A stretch of DNA of 17,919 nt from CAZAQS01 sp964486825. GTDB lineage: Bacteria > Chloroflexota > Anaerolineae > Anaerolineales > UBA4823. A program made the translations under genes and the position numbers. The notes beneath the pieces were generated by a model that did not search any database, was not told the origin of the DNA, and saw only the letters and a list, made by a program, of their open reading frames with translations. Position 1 is the stretch's first letter. Each line of letters opens with the position of its first letter. Below are positions 1 to 6,897 of this stretch, one piece after another. The stretch lies in NCBI GenBank assembly GCA_964486825.1, contig CAZAQS010000084.1:1-17919 (forward strand). Direction: 5' to 3'.

Positions 1-11
1 ATTGGAGAAAA

Positions 12-1301
12 GTGACTGAAACAATCGTAATATTGGCGGCCTTTTTTATCCTTATCCTGGCGTTGAACTTTACGAACACCGCTGCTCGGGCCGCACTGGG
101 GACAAGTATCTTTACCCGCTTCCACCTACACGGGGACCCAAGGGAAGCTTACCAGAACCGGACTGTTACCCAAAACCAAATTTCAAGCTCTCGGGCGGGT
201 CTATATATCGCGCAGGGGTTATTTCATTTCTTCCTGGCGTGGTTGGGGTTGCTCCTGGCCTTCCAGGTTTATCAAGATACGCCTAGCCAGCTCTTGATCT
301 TTATTATGCTGGCGTTAGGCGCTATTTTCGTTCTCGGAACCGAGATGATCGTGAATGAAAGGGTCAAGAAAAACCCAGAAGGATGGAATACCCGGCTAAA
401 CGCCTTCACTCGCCTGATTACGGTCCTGTTTTACCCTTTGGTCTACATAACATTAAGGACGACAAAACAGACAAACAGGCCTGAGCCAGGCGTAAACGGA
501 CTAACGGATGAGGAGATTCGGAGCCTGATGAGTTCCGATGACGAGGAGGGTATTCTAGAGCAGGAAGAGCGCAAGATGATTTCCTCCATCTTCCGCCTGG
601 GGAATACATTGGCGCGTGAGATCATGATCCCACGCATCGACGTGAATGCCCTGGAAGTGGACGTCTCTTTGGAAGAGGCGGTAGACAGATTGTTGAAAAC
701 CGGTCATTCCAGGATGCCCGTATATGAAGAAAGCATCGATAATATCTTAGGATTGCTCTACGCAAAGGATTTGCTCCCGGTTTGGAGAGAAGGCAACCAA
801 AGCCAGTCCCTGCGTGACCTGTTACGCCCTGCCTATTTCGTACCCGAGGCCAAAAAAGTAGATGAGCTATTAGCAGAAATGCAGCTTCGCCGGATCCATA
901 TGGCCATTATCGTGGATGAGTACGGGGGAGTAGCGGGTCTTGTTACGCTAGAGGATATCGTGGAAGAGATTGTAGGGGAGATCCAGGATGAATACGACCA
1001 GGCAGAGGAGTCTCCCTACCAGGAATTAGAATCCGGAGAATTTATCTTTCAAGGAAGGGTAGATCTGGATGACTTCAACGAGATCATGGGAAGCTATCTA
1101 CCGCCTGAAGAGGCTGATACCATCGGAGGTTTCTTTTACAACCGGATTGGGCGGGTCCCATCGAACGGAGAGACTTTGCAGATCGATAACCTGGTATTAA
1201 CCGTGGAGCAAGTCAGTGGCCGGCGTATCCGTAAAGTACGCGCCTATTGGGTTCCGGATGGGCAAGAAGAGGAAAAGGAAGAAAGCGATGTTAACAGATG
1301 A
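12..1301 (+). CDS. CNNM/CBS-domain membrane protein (HlyC/CorC family)
   Basis: A 429-residue membrane protein of the CNNM-CBS-CorC_HlyC family. Members are linked to Mg2+/Co2+ export or membrane maintenance and are often labelled hemolysins from old homology. The N-terminal DUF21/CNNM domain has hydrophobic segments at about residues 4-22, 64-86, 92-112 and 133-149. A CBS pair covers about 200-325, with MIPRIDVNAL at 205-214 and the hallmark DEYGGVAGLVTLEDIVEEI at 302-320. The CorC_HlyC domain covers about 338-412, followed by an acidic and basic tail. The GTG start follows GGAG at 4-7, which makes the gene complete despite lying at the window edge. The next gene, cdd, begins inside its last codons. 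CNNM genes commonly neighbour ybeY and cdd-type genes, so an upstream ybeY or era neighbour would not be surprising. Ion specificity cannot be read from the sequence. Confidence 0.93.
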   Translation: MTETIVILAAFFILILALNFTNTAARAALGTSIFTRFHLHGDPREAYQNRTVTQNQISSSRAGLYIAQGLFHFFLAWLGLLLAFQVYQDTPSQLLIFIMLALGAIFVLGTEMIVNERVKKNPEGWNTRLNAFTRLITVLFYPLVYITLRTTKQTNRPEPGVNGLTDEEIRSLMSSDDEEGILEQEERKMISSIFRLGNTLAREIMIPRIDVNALEVDVSLEEAVDRLLKTGHSRMPVYEESIDNILGLLYAKDLLPVWREGNQSQSLRDLLRPAYFVPEAKKVDELLAEMQLRRIHMAIIVDEYGGVAGLVTLEDIVEEIVGEIQDEYDQAEESPYQELESGEFIFQGRVDLDDFNEIMGSYLPPEEADTIGGFFYNRIGRVPSNGETLQIDNLVLTVEQVSGRRIRKVRAYWVPDGQEEEKEESDVNR

Positions 1302-1701
1302 AGTCCGTCAGAAGCTTGTCCAACTGGCTATAGAGAAGCTTGGTAAGGCATATACACCGTATTCGAACTACCCGGTGGGCGCGGCCTTGCTTACCAGCTC
1401 GGGGGAAATCTATACCGGCGTAAACATCGAAAATGCAGCTTATCCCGTTACAATTTGTGCGGAACGGGTGGCAGTTTTTAAAGCAGTCTCTGAAGGAGAG
1501 AGAGATTTTCAGGCCATTGCCGTCGTTACGAAAAACGGTGGGACTCCTTGCGGTAGCTGCCGGCAGGTCCTTGTGGAGTTCGGTCTGGATACGATCGTAA
1601 TCATTGCCGACAACCAGGGCAGGGTCACGATGGAGAAGAGCGTAGCAGAGCTACTTCCTGGCGCATTCCGTCGGAGCGATCTCTTATCCCGTCCGATATG
1701 A
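1288..1701 (+). CDS. cdd: Cytidine deaminase, short homotetrameric type
   Basis: A 137-residue enzyme that hydrolyses cytidine and deoxycytidine to uridine and deoxyuridine in cytosolic pyrimidine salvage. The zinc and catalytic motifs are complete: C57-A-E59 supplies the first Cys ligand and the proton-shuttling Glu, and P87-C88-G-S-C91-R-Q supplies the other two Cys ligands. The substrate-loop motif NIENAAYP is at 47-54. The three-Cys arrangement and length match the short tetrameric class, as in Bacillus, rather than the long dimeric E. coli class. The start at 1288 is preferred because GGAAG lies at 1277-1281 and the mature N-terminus aligns with the family. A longer frame from 1216 would add a Lys/Arg-rich stretch that is only the upstream gene read in another frame. 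The 14-bp overlap with the CNNM gene suggests cotranscription and coupling. The nucleoside importer at 8308-13720 is a plausible substrate supplier. Confidence 0.96.
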   Translation: MLTDEVRQKLVQLAIEKLGKAYTPYSNYPVGAALLTSSGEIYTGVNIENAAYPVTICAERVAVFKAVSEGERDFQAIAVVTKNGGTPCGSCRQVLVEFGLDTIVIIADNQGRVTMEKSVAELLPGAFRRSDLLSRPI

Positions 1702-1743
1702 TTTATAAGTGAGGTTGATTATAGAGATACGGGTCTCGAGAAT

Positions 1744-3660
1744 TTATTGGTGCGCTCCTACTTGAACTGGGAACGGCTCGTACATCCGCAGCATCATCTC
1801 AAAGGTGATGATAGGAGCAATTTTCCCAATCGTCCATTCTTCCACACCAGACAGGTGGCGGGAAAATAAGGATTGGATCCCAGCGGGGTTAAAATAACCT
1901 CGACCAAGCGTCTCTTCATCAAACAAAATACTTCCAGCCCATTCCCGCAGCTCGTTCCGTAGATAATTTTCGTAATCCGCATATAGCGTGTACAGCGTGC
2001 GGCGGGGAAGATGCATCCCTCGCATTAGTCGATCGCGGCTTTTTGTATACAAGCGATGTGTCTCACGTAACAATCTATTATTGGTTGGCAGCAGGTTGTC
2101 CTTATCGTGCGGAATCCGGGTCAGTTGAGGCAACTCCTTCTGAAGAACTGCACGATGCAGGCGAGAACCAGCCCTGTACTCAGGGGGCAGGGTGAAAACG
2201 AAATCAAACAGCTGATAGTCGAAATATGGAAAACGCATTTCCATGAAAGCGCGGAAGAAGACAGGGAACATCCAGAACAGCCGGCGGTCAGGATTTTTAA
2301 GCTTCAAATATTCACTTTTCCGCTTCGGGTCATAGTGACTGGCCTGTTGAAACTCGGTTATAAAAGACTCAAAAGCACGCTCCGACAAGGCGGCGTACAT
2401 TTCTGGCGTATAGATCAGCTTCTCTTCTGCTTCGGAAATAGAAGGCCAGGTGGTCTTATGAGTAAACAAGTCAAAGAGATGGGCAGAGCGGGCGTTATCA
2501 TCGGGGGCATTGTACAAGATAGGATGAACGAAACGCCCACCCATCAAAAACCCGCCCCCCAATCCACTCAGATTGACCCCAATATACTGGCGGGCTGCCG
2601 CAGCAGTATTAATCCCGTGCGCATGGATCCAGCTATGAAAACCTTCCGTAAGCTTCAAGTGAAGGTGGAACCAATCCAGCACCCACTTACCATCCGGGAG
2701 GTCGAACCAGTGGGATTCTGCTCTCAGGCTTTTAGCGATCCGGTGGGAATATGCTACATCTCTACAGTCTTTGTGGCCATAAGTAAAAGTGTGTACTGCA
2801 GGCCAGTTATGCCGGTCTATCATCCCCAAGATGGTGCGAGAATCCATTCCACCACTCAGGTAAACACCGATGGTGGGCCCGCTGGGGGCGGTCCTTTTTT
2901 CGATAGACCTTCGAAACAGTCGTCCGGTCTCTTCAACAGCCTCCTGGAAGGAGATGTCTTCCCGAATGGTAGGGATCTGGTCATAATCCCAGTATTTATC
3001 GATATGGAACCGTCTTGAGGTCAAGTCATACTCAAGGATGGACGCTTCTGGGAGAAGTTTCACTCCTTCTATAAAGGTGCGATCACCCATGAGATGCTGG
3101 AAGCGGAAGTATTGGGCCACAGCAGTCAAATCGATGACCGCCTCCAACCCACCGTGATTCACAACCGGCTTCACAGCAGGAGCAAAGAACAATCCTCTAT
3201 TCGATCTGGCATAGTAGCAAGGGTAATGACCGAAACGGTCTGATATCAGGAAAAATTTTTGCAGGTTAAGGTCCAGGATAGCAGAAATGAAGATACCTTC
3301 AAGAGACTCTACCAGGGCGGCGAGTCCCCTATCCTGGTAGAGACGCAGCAGGTATTCAGGGTGGCTATTATCCCTGAAATGAATCCCTTTGTGGATTAAT
3401 TCAATACGGGAAGGTTCATTTGTGTAAAACTCACCTTCCATGACGACGAAAATACGCCCATCTTCGCTGGATACCGGCTGTGAGCCAGGATTGAACTCCC
3501 CCACACTCACTCGACCCAGTCCCACCCCGCTATTTGGCTCAAAATAACAATCATATTGTTGCCAGGTTGTATGGACTAAGGATTGTCCTATCTCGGTTAA
3601 GGTTCGTTCATGATCCCGATCTTTACGGCCTGAATCCAAAAAACCAAAAACACCACTCAT
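1744..3660 (-). CDS. AsnB-like ATP-dependent amide/amine ligase with degenerate glutaminase domain
   Basis: A 638-residue protein with the two-domain asparagine synthetase B plan: N-terminal class II glutamine amidotransferase fold (about 1-215) and C-terminal ATP-pyrophosphatase domain (about 235-560). The PP-loop is intact (YLSGGMDS, 267-274), so ATP activation of a carboxylate is expected. The later RFPYFD segment matches the usual R-x-P-x-x-D stretch of AsnB. The glutaminase half looks dead. The nucleophile Cys2 is Ser2 (MSGVFGF). The oxyanion-hole Asn of the usual NGE motif is Glu75 (EGEF). The Gln-binding Asp of the usual SDTE is His100 (SHPE). The DRFGHYPCYY strand at 141-150 still marks the fold. 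Beta-lactam synthetases are known AsnB relatives that lost the Cys and use an internal amine, so this enzyme may use ammonia or another amine. The ATG at 3660 follows AGGAA closely. The gene stands alone; no biosynthetic partners are adjacent, so the substrate is unknown. Confidence 0.85.
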   Translation of the reverse strand: MSGVFGFLDSGRKDRDHERTLTEIGQSLVHTTWQQYDCYFEPNSGVGLGRVSVGEFNPGSQPVSSEDGRIFVVMEGEFYTNEPSRIELIHKGIHFRDNSHPEYLLRLYQDRGLAALVESLEGIFISAILDLNLQKFFLISDRFGHYPCYYARSNRGLFFAPAVKPVVNHGGLEAVIDLTAVAQYFRFQHLMGDRTFIEGVKLLPEASILEYDLTSRRFHIDKYWDYDQIPTIREDISFQEAVEETGRLFRRSIEKRTAPSGPTIGVYLSGGMDSRTILGMIDRHNWPAVHTFTYGHKDCRDVAYSHRIAKSLRAESHWFDLPDGKWVLDWFHLHLKLTEGFHSWIHAHGINTAAAARQYIGVNLSGLGGGFLMGGRFVHPILYNAPDDNARSAHLFDLFTHKTTWPSISEAEEKLIYTPEMYAALSERAFESFITEFQQASHYDPKRKSEYLKLKNPDRRLFWMFPVFFRAFMEMRFPYFDYQLFDFVFTLPPEYRAGSRLHRAVLQKELPQLTRIPHDKDNLLPTNNRLLRETHRLYTKSRDRLMRGMHLPRRTLYTLYADYENYLRNELREWAGSILFDEETLGRGYFNPAGIQSLFSRHLSGVEEWTIGKIAPIITFEMMLRMYEPFPVQVGAHQ

Positions 3661-3708
3661 TTCCTACCCTCATTATCCTACCTGTTAGATTTAAACCCCT
3701 TTCGGAGT

Positions 3709-3738
3709 ATTGTCTCAGTTCTGTACCCCCGAGTTCAA
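3709..3738 (-). promoter_or_regulatory. Candidate promoter of the AsnB-like gene
   Basis: On the minus strand TTGAAC (3738-3733) is followed, after 18 bases, by GACAAT (3714-3709). This would start RNA near 3702, about 40 bases before the ATG at 3660. The match is moderate and the spacing is one base above optimum. It lies within the 208-bp gap after the DUF389 gene, which supports a separate transcript for the AsnB-like gene. Confidence 0.4.
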
Positions 3739-3744
3739 TCAGCG

Positions 3745-3762
3745 ACACTCCCTTAGGAGTGT
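3745..3762. repeat. Short perfect inverted repeat upstream of the AsnB-like gene
   Basis: ACACTCC (3745-3751) and GGAGTGT (3756-3762) form a 7-bp perfect stem with loop CTTA. It sits 6 bp upstream of the candidate -35 of the AsnB-like gene and about 105 bp past the stop of the DUF389 gene. No T-run follows on either strand, so it is a weak terminator candidate. It could equally be an operator. The remainder of the 3661-3868 gap shows no small gene that I can support. Confidence 0.35.
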
Positions 3763-3868
3763 TCTAACTTAGAGATCCATTTAATATAAAATGATTCTAC
3801 CCGTTTCCATCATTAAAAAGAGTTAGTTTATCTTGATACTCGGGATGAATCCGTTAAGGGCTAGCAGG

Positions 3869-5086
3869 TCATGCAGGAGGCTCAGGAGTGGGCAGCAGTA
3901 ATAAGGATTGCAGCATCCACCCCCGGTTTCCATCTGGCGCGATCACGTTGACCCATTGCATGCCGTCTGCTTCCATAATCGTATCAGGTAGGACCTGAAC
4001 CTGGGTATCATTCAAGTAAGTGCGAATAATTCTGGCAGATAAGCCTGGCTCAGCCCGCAGATGTGCTCCGCCGCTCTCCTGGCTGGAGCTAATGATGGCA
4101 AACATAGGAGTCGGTGAAGGCGTAACCGTGGGGGATGGCGTCACCGTCAGGGTAGGAGTCGAGGTTGGTGTAAGCGTTTTGGTGGGAGGAACGGGCGTCA
4201 GGGTAAGGGTCGCGGTGGGAGGTGGGGTGGTAGGAGTAGGCGTGAGGGTCGGCACGGGCGTAGGAAGGGCAACTTGTGTACCAAAGGCGGCCCCCATGCT
4301 GGAAATGCCAATAATAAAAATCACGCTCAGGAGGGTAAAGGCTCCCCCGATTGTATACCCAAATAAGGTCAAAGGCCTGAAGCCCATAATCGCAAGGGAA
4401 ACGGCGCCCAATAGAGCAGCCAGGGCCAGGTGAACCGAAAAAACAACCAGCCCATCCGGCCACAGGTGTGGTATTCCAGCCATCAAGCCAAAACCTGCTG
4501 TGGTAAGCGGGACATACAGCTCATACGCCAGAGCTACGCTGGCCAATAAGCTGCCGTAATGAGTCAGGGAGTCCTTGTGAGAGCTACGAACCATGGCGAC
4601 GGCTGTCAAGAGCGCCCCCACCGAAAGCACGACCAATCCAGGCCAGGATAGCTGGGCATGCAGATGAGCCTGGCCAAACCCTTCCAACTGCAGGAGTTTG
4701 GCAGCGTAACCTGCTAACAGGCTTACCCCAAATACCAGGCTGCTTCCAATCAGCAGCCCGATCAGGCTACGAAGGAAAAACTGTGCTGAACCGATGATCG
4801 TACCGAGGGAAATCCCCACCACCGGGCCCATTAAAGGCGCTAACAGAGCGCCCAACAAAAGTAGTGAGGGGGCGTCGAAGAGCAAGCCAATCCCCAAACC
4901 GGCGCCGGCTAAAAGGGAGAAAAGATAGAAATCGAAGGAAGGCGAAGTACGCCTCGCCAGGCTTTCCAAGGAGGTGGCTCGCTCATCTGTATCCAGCGGC
5001 GCTAACAACCGCCGCGCCCGGCGCCTACGTGCAGGTGGAAGACGCTCGGGATCATCAGGGGTTTCTTCACTCGTTGGCAGGTTCAT
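3869..5086 (-). CDS. DUF389 membrane protein with Thr/Pro stalk and C-terminal SH3b domain
   Basis: A 405-residue protein of unknown function. It has an Arg-rich cytosolic N-terminus (about 19-46), then a DUF389-type membrane domain at about 50-270 with hydrophobic segments near 54-70, 75-97, 105-130, 147-165, 177-200, 211-233 and 240-262. It includes the family-typical GALLAPLMGPVVGISLG (79-95). Residues 275-327 form a low-complexity stalk of TP, TPT and SPTP units. Residues about 338-397 resemble a bacterial SH3 domain (AHLRAEPGLSARII, later DGNRGWMLQ), a fold that often binds cell-wall peptides. Most DUF389 proteins known to me end after the membrane domain, so the stalk and SH3b look like an added extracytoplasmic module. 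Its ATG overlaps the stop of the upstream HAD gene in an ATGA, implying translational coupling. Transport or wall-sensing roles would be guesses. Confidence 0.82.
   Translation of the reverse strand: MNLPTSEETPDDPERLPPARRRRARRLLAPLDTDERATSLESLARRTSPSFDFYLFSLLAGAGLGIGLLFDAPSLLLLGALLAPLMGPVVGISLGTIIGSAQFFLRSLIGLLIGSSLVFGVSLLAGYAAKLLQLEGFGQAHLHAQLSWPGLVVLSVGALLTAVAMVRSSHKDSLTHYGSLLASVALAYELYVPLTTAGFGLMAGIPHLWPDGLVVFSVHLALAALLGAVSLAIMGFRPLTLFGYTIGGAFTLLSVIFIIGISSMGAAFGTQVALPTPVPTLTPTPTTPPPTATLTLTPVPPTKTLTPTSTPTLTVTPSPTVTPSPTPMFAIISSSQESGGAHLRAEPGLSARIIRTYLNDTQVQVLPDTIMEADGMQWVNVIAPDGNRGWMLQSLLLLPTPEPPA
4106..4264 (-). repeat. Low-complexity Thr/Pro stalk-coding region
   Basis: Encodes residues 275-327 of the DUF389 fusion, made of imperfect TP, TPT and SPTP units. 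It separates the last membrane segment from the SH3b domain. Such stalks are frequent in surface proteins of Anaerolineae-like bacteria. The DNA is degenerate, so selection is probably on amino-acid composition rather than on a DNA repeat. Confidence 0.75.
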
Positions 5087-5553
5087 TTTCTTAAGCTACT
5101 TACCAGACGTAATGGTTTATCGAACAGCTCCATGGCTTCAAAGATGCCAGGTAACACAATATCCGCAGACATCAGGGTCTCGATGGCGGCCCCCTCTAGA
5201 GAAAGGATACAAATGCCGATAGCGGCCTCTTTCAACATGACTGCATCATTGGCGCCCTGCCCGATAGCCACGACTTGTTCACGCCCAAGCTGGCGAATAT
5301 AAGCGGCTTTCTGTTCGGCCTCGCCGTCAGGTTCTATTCTAAAGGCCTGGATTTTAAGCTGGCGCTCAATAGTTTCCAAGTCACCGGAAGTATCTGCGCT
5401 GATGAGATGGATTGTCAATCGATCTTTGAGAGCATTCAAGGTACGAACCATACCGACCGGCAGCGCCCCATCAACAACCAGAGTCCCATGTACATCACAA
5501 ACCAGGTGCTCCAGCTGCAACCTGCCTCTGCCCGGTATATTGAGTTCGATCAT
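5083..5553 (-). CDS. HAD-superfamily protein resembling soluble P-type ATPase (COG4087-like)
   Basis: A 156-residue protein with a minimal HAD fold and no cap or membrane domain. Motif I is CDVHGTL (D20 nucleophile). Motif II is probably S52 in LISAD, K82 fits motif III, and motif IV is IGQGANDAVML (N102, D103). The second Asp of ordinary HAD phosphatases (DxD) is replaced by His22. This resembles P-type ATPases (DKTGT) and their soluble relatives, which form an aspartyl phosphate but hydrolyse it poorly. The GQGAND variant of GDGxND also fits that group. Residues 123-148 resemble the family end. I prefer the ATG at 5553. Five codons upstream is a TTG with no ribosome site, and that TTG overlaps a TATAAT. 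The gene has no Shine-Dalgarno, and its stop overlaps the DUF389 start. The substrate is unknown. Confidence 0.78.
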   Translation of the reverse strand: MIELNIPGRGRLQLEHLVCDVHGTLVVDGALPVGMVRTLNALKDRLTIHLISADTSGDLETIERQLKIQAFRIEPDGEAEQKAAYIRQLGREQVVAIGQGANDAVMLKEAAIGICILSLEGAAIETLMSADIVLPGIFEAMELFDKPLRLVSSLRK

Positions 5554-5559
5554 AAACCA

Positions 5560-5565
5560 ATTATA
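5560..5565 (-). promoter_or_regulatory. Second TATAAT, positioned for a leaderless HAD mRNA
   Basis: Reading the minus strand, TATAAT (5565-5560) is followed by six bases and then the ATG at 5553. That places +1 on the A of the start codon. No Shine-Dalgarno precedes this ATG. No good -35 box lies 16-18 bp upstream, so this may be a chance match or a weak second start site. Confidence 0.35.
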
Positions 5566-5609
5566 CAAGATAATGATTAAATACGCGCCGGTCCAACCGT
5601 TTTACCGGG

Positions 5610-5638
5610 ATTATAGCAATCCTAGCGCGGTATTAGAA
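5610..5638 (-). promoter_or_regulatory. Extended -10 promoter of the HAD-DUF389 unit
   Basis: On the minus strand TG-C-TATAAT has its -10 hexamer at 5615-5610. It is an exact extended -10, preceded after 17 bp by a weak -35, TTCTAA (5638-5633). Transcription would begin near 5603 and give a leader of about 50 bases. Extended -10 promoters tolerate a poor -35, so this is a credible start for the HAD-DUF389 operon. Confidence 0.5.
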
Positions 5639-5646
5639 AAACCTAC

Positions 5647-5662
5647 CTGAATGTAAATTCAG
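5647..5662. repeat. Perfect 16-bp dyad CTGAATGTAAATTCAG
   Basis: CTGAAT and ATTCAG (6 bp each) flank GTAA in the 192-bp divergent gap between the HAD gene (minus) and the BMP-like lipoprotein gene (plus). It lies 9 bp upstream of the HAD promoter -35. On the plus strand it is 11 bp upstream of a TAAAAT (5674-5679) that could be a -10. No T-run follows. It is a candidate operator serving one or both genes. Confidence 0.35.
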
Positions 5663-5732
5663 CCCTCCCATAGTAAAATATCGTGCGGATGCCGCCCAGC
5701 ATCATAACACCCCAACAAATGCTGTGGAGCAC

Positions 5733-5738
5733 AGGGAG
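5733..5738 (+). promoter_or_regulatory. Ribosome binding site AGGGAG fixing the lipoprotein start
   Basis: AGGGAG lies 7 bases before the ATG at 5746. The frame is open from 5683, but that upstream ATG has no ribosome site and would bury the signal peptide behind 21 residues that are not signal-like. The site therefore selects 5746. Confidence 0.75.
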
Positions 5739-5745
5739 ATGGAAC

Positions 5746-6876
5746 ATGTTTTGTAGGCGCTTATGGAAGCCGAGGTCAAACCCATACCTGAAAGGGCTAC
5801 CGGTATTGGTTATGATATTCAGTCTTGGGATGGCGGCATGCTCGCCGGGACTGCCTGTCATCTCCGTGCCGCCAGAACCTGAAACGTTGCCATCTGAGAC
5901 AGCTGAAGAAGCGGAGATTCATCCCGTAGCCCCTACGCCTTCTGCAACGATCGAACCTCTCCCAGAGCGGGTCATCTTGCTCGCCCCACCGGAGAGCAAC
6001 CCGCTCCTGCTCGAAGAAGTACAAGCCGTCATAGAAGAATTGGTCGAACGAGAAGGATACCTATTGGAAATTATCCCGTCCCTCTCGCCTGAACAGATCA
6101 CCCCAGACGTGCACATGGTCATAGGCCTGCCTCCTGATCCCGGATTGGAAAGACTGGCGGAGGCAGCCAGTGAGACGAAATTTTTCGCTATCGGAATGCC
6201 TGGCCTGGATGAAAAACCCAATTTGATCCCTGCCTTCTTCCACCAAGGCGGAGCAGACCGACAGGGTTTCATGGGGGGCGTCGTCGCTGCATTGGTCACG
6301 CAGGATTGGCGTATTGGCGCCATCAGCGTCTCAGACTCAACCGAAGGCGAGCAAGCTCGGACCGGATTTATTAACGGGGCGATCTATTTTTGTGGCACCT
6401 GCCGGCAGATCTACCCACCTTTCTTTGACAGCCAGAACCAGCTAATCCAATACCCGTTATTTGTAGAATTACCGTCAACTGCTAGCGATAACGAATGGCA
6501 GTCGGCAGCCGATTACCTGATCGAGAGAGGCGTCGAAACGGTCTACGTCTTCCCCGAGGCAGGCGGAGAGGGGCTTTTGAGCTACCTGGCTGACTCTGGG
6601 ATGAACATTATCGGTGGGATTCTTCCCCCGGAAGGACTCAAAAAGAACTGGGTTGCATCGATCTATTCTGACGCCTCCGGTTCCTGGCAGGCGCGCCTGG
6701 AAATGGCGCTGCTCGGGCAGGAGCTTCCGGAGATCTCTGGCGAGCTTCAAATCGCGTACGCAAACCCTGACCTTTTCAGTCCGGGCAGGCAAAAGTTGGC
6801 GGAAGCCGTTCTAGAAGACCTGTTGGCAGGTTTTATTGAAGCGGGACTTATCGAAGAACCGGTAAGCGAGCCTTAA
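5746..6876 (+). CDS. BMP-like (type 1 periplasmic-binding fold) lipoprotein
   Basis: A 376-residue predicted lipoprotein. A basic N-terminus (CRRLWKPR) and a hydrophobic stretch (about 17-31) end in GMAAC, with Cys32 as the lipidation site. A Pro/Glu-rich linker runs to about residue 72. The remainder resembles BMP/PnrA-type binding proteins. HQGGADRQGFMGGVVAALVT (167-186) matches the usual HQG...AF(L/M)AG..AA..T signature, followed by IGAISV and the helix GFINGAIYF. Residues 215-219 form a C-x-x-C (FCGTC), which is absent from the importer lipoprotein downstream and may be a disulfide. BMP proteins usually deliver nucleosides or other small ligands to an ABC importer. No ATPase or permease is next to this gene. 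It could share the 8308-13720 transporter or act as a sensor. It converges on the SPFH gene with only 18 bp between stops. Confidence 0.78.
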   Translation: MFCRRLWKPRSNPYLKGLPVLVMIFSLGMAACSPGLPVISVPPEPETLPSETAEEAEIHPVAPTPSATIEPLPERVILLAPPESNPLLLEEVQAVIEELVEREGYLLEIIPSLSPEQITPDVHMVIGLPPDPGLERLAEAASETKFFAIGMPGLDEKPNLIPAFFHQGGADRQGFMGGVVAALVTQDWRIGAISVSDSTEGEQARTGFINGAIYFCGTCRQIYPPFFDSQNQLIQYPLFVELPSTASDNEWQSAADYLIERGVETVYVFPEAGGEGLLSYLADSGMNIIGGILPPEGLKKNWVASIYSDASGSWQARLEMALLGQELPEISGELQIAYANPDLFSPGRQKLAEAVLEDLLAGFIEAGLIEEPVSEP

Positions 6877-6897
6877 GGACCAGGACGGTATTCCTTA
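6874..6897. repeat. Inverted repeat containing both convergent stop codons
   Basis: TAAGGA (6874-6879) and TCCTTA (6892-6897) form a 6-bp stem with a 12-base loop. It starts with the TAA of the lipoprotein gene, and its other arm is the TAA of the SPFH gene on the minus strand. The gap between the genes is only 18 bp. The stem is short with no T-run, so any role as a bidirectional terminator would be weak. Confidence 0.3.

Noticed and set aside
1216..1287. Extended N-terminus for cytidine deaminase
   Set aside because: The extra 24 residues are the CNNM coding sequence read in another frame. ATG 1288 with GGAAG upstream matches the family N-terminus.
1702..1743. Bidirectional terminator between cdd and the AsnB-like gene
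   Set aside because: Only a 4-bp GAGA/TCTC pairing is visible in the 42-bp convergent gap, and no T-run follows it.
2107..3018. Long plus-strand open frame (303 codons) opposite the AsnB-like gene
   Set aside because: It lies fully antisense to a gene with clear PP-loop and AsnB motifs. Its translation has no recognisable domain, and no ribosome site precedes it.
4020..4433. Plus-strand Val/Gly-rich frame opposite the DUF389 fusion
   Set aside because: The GVGVxVG pattern is just the complement of the Thr/Pro stalk codons. There is no ribosome site and no fold.
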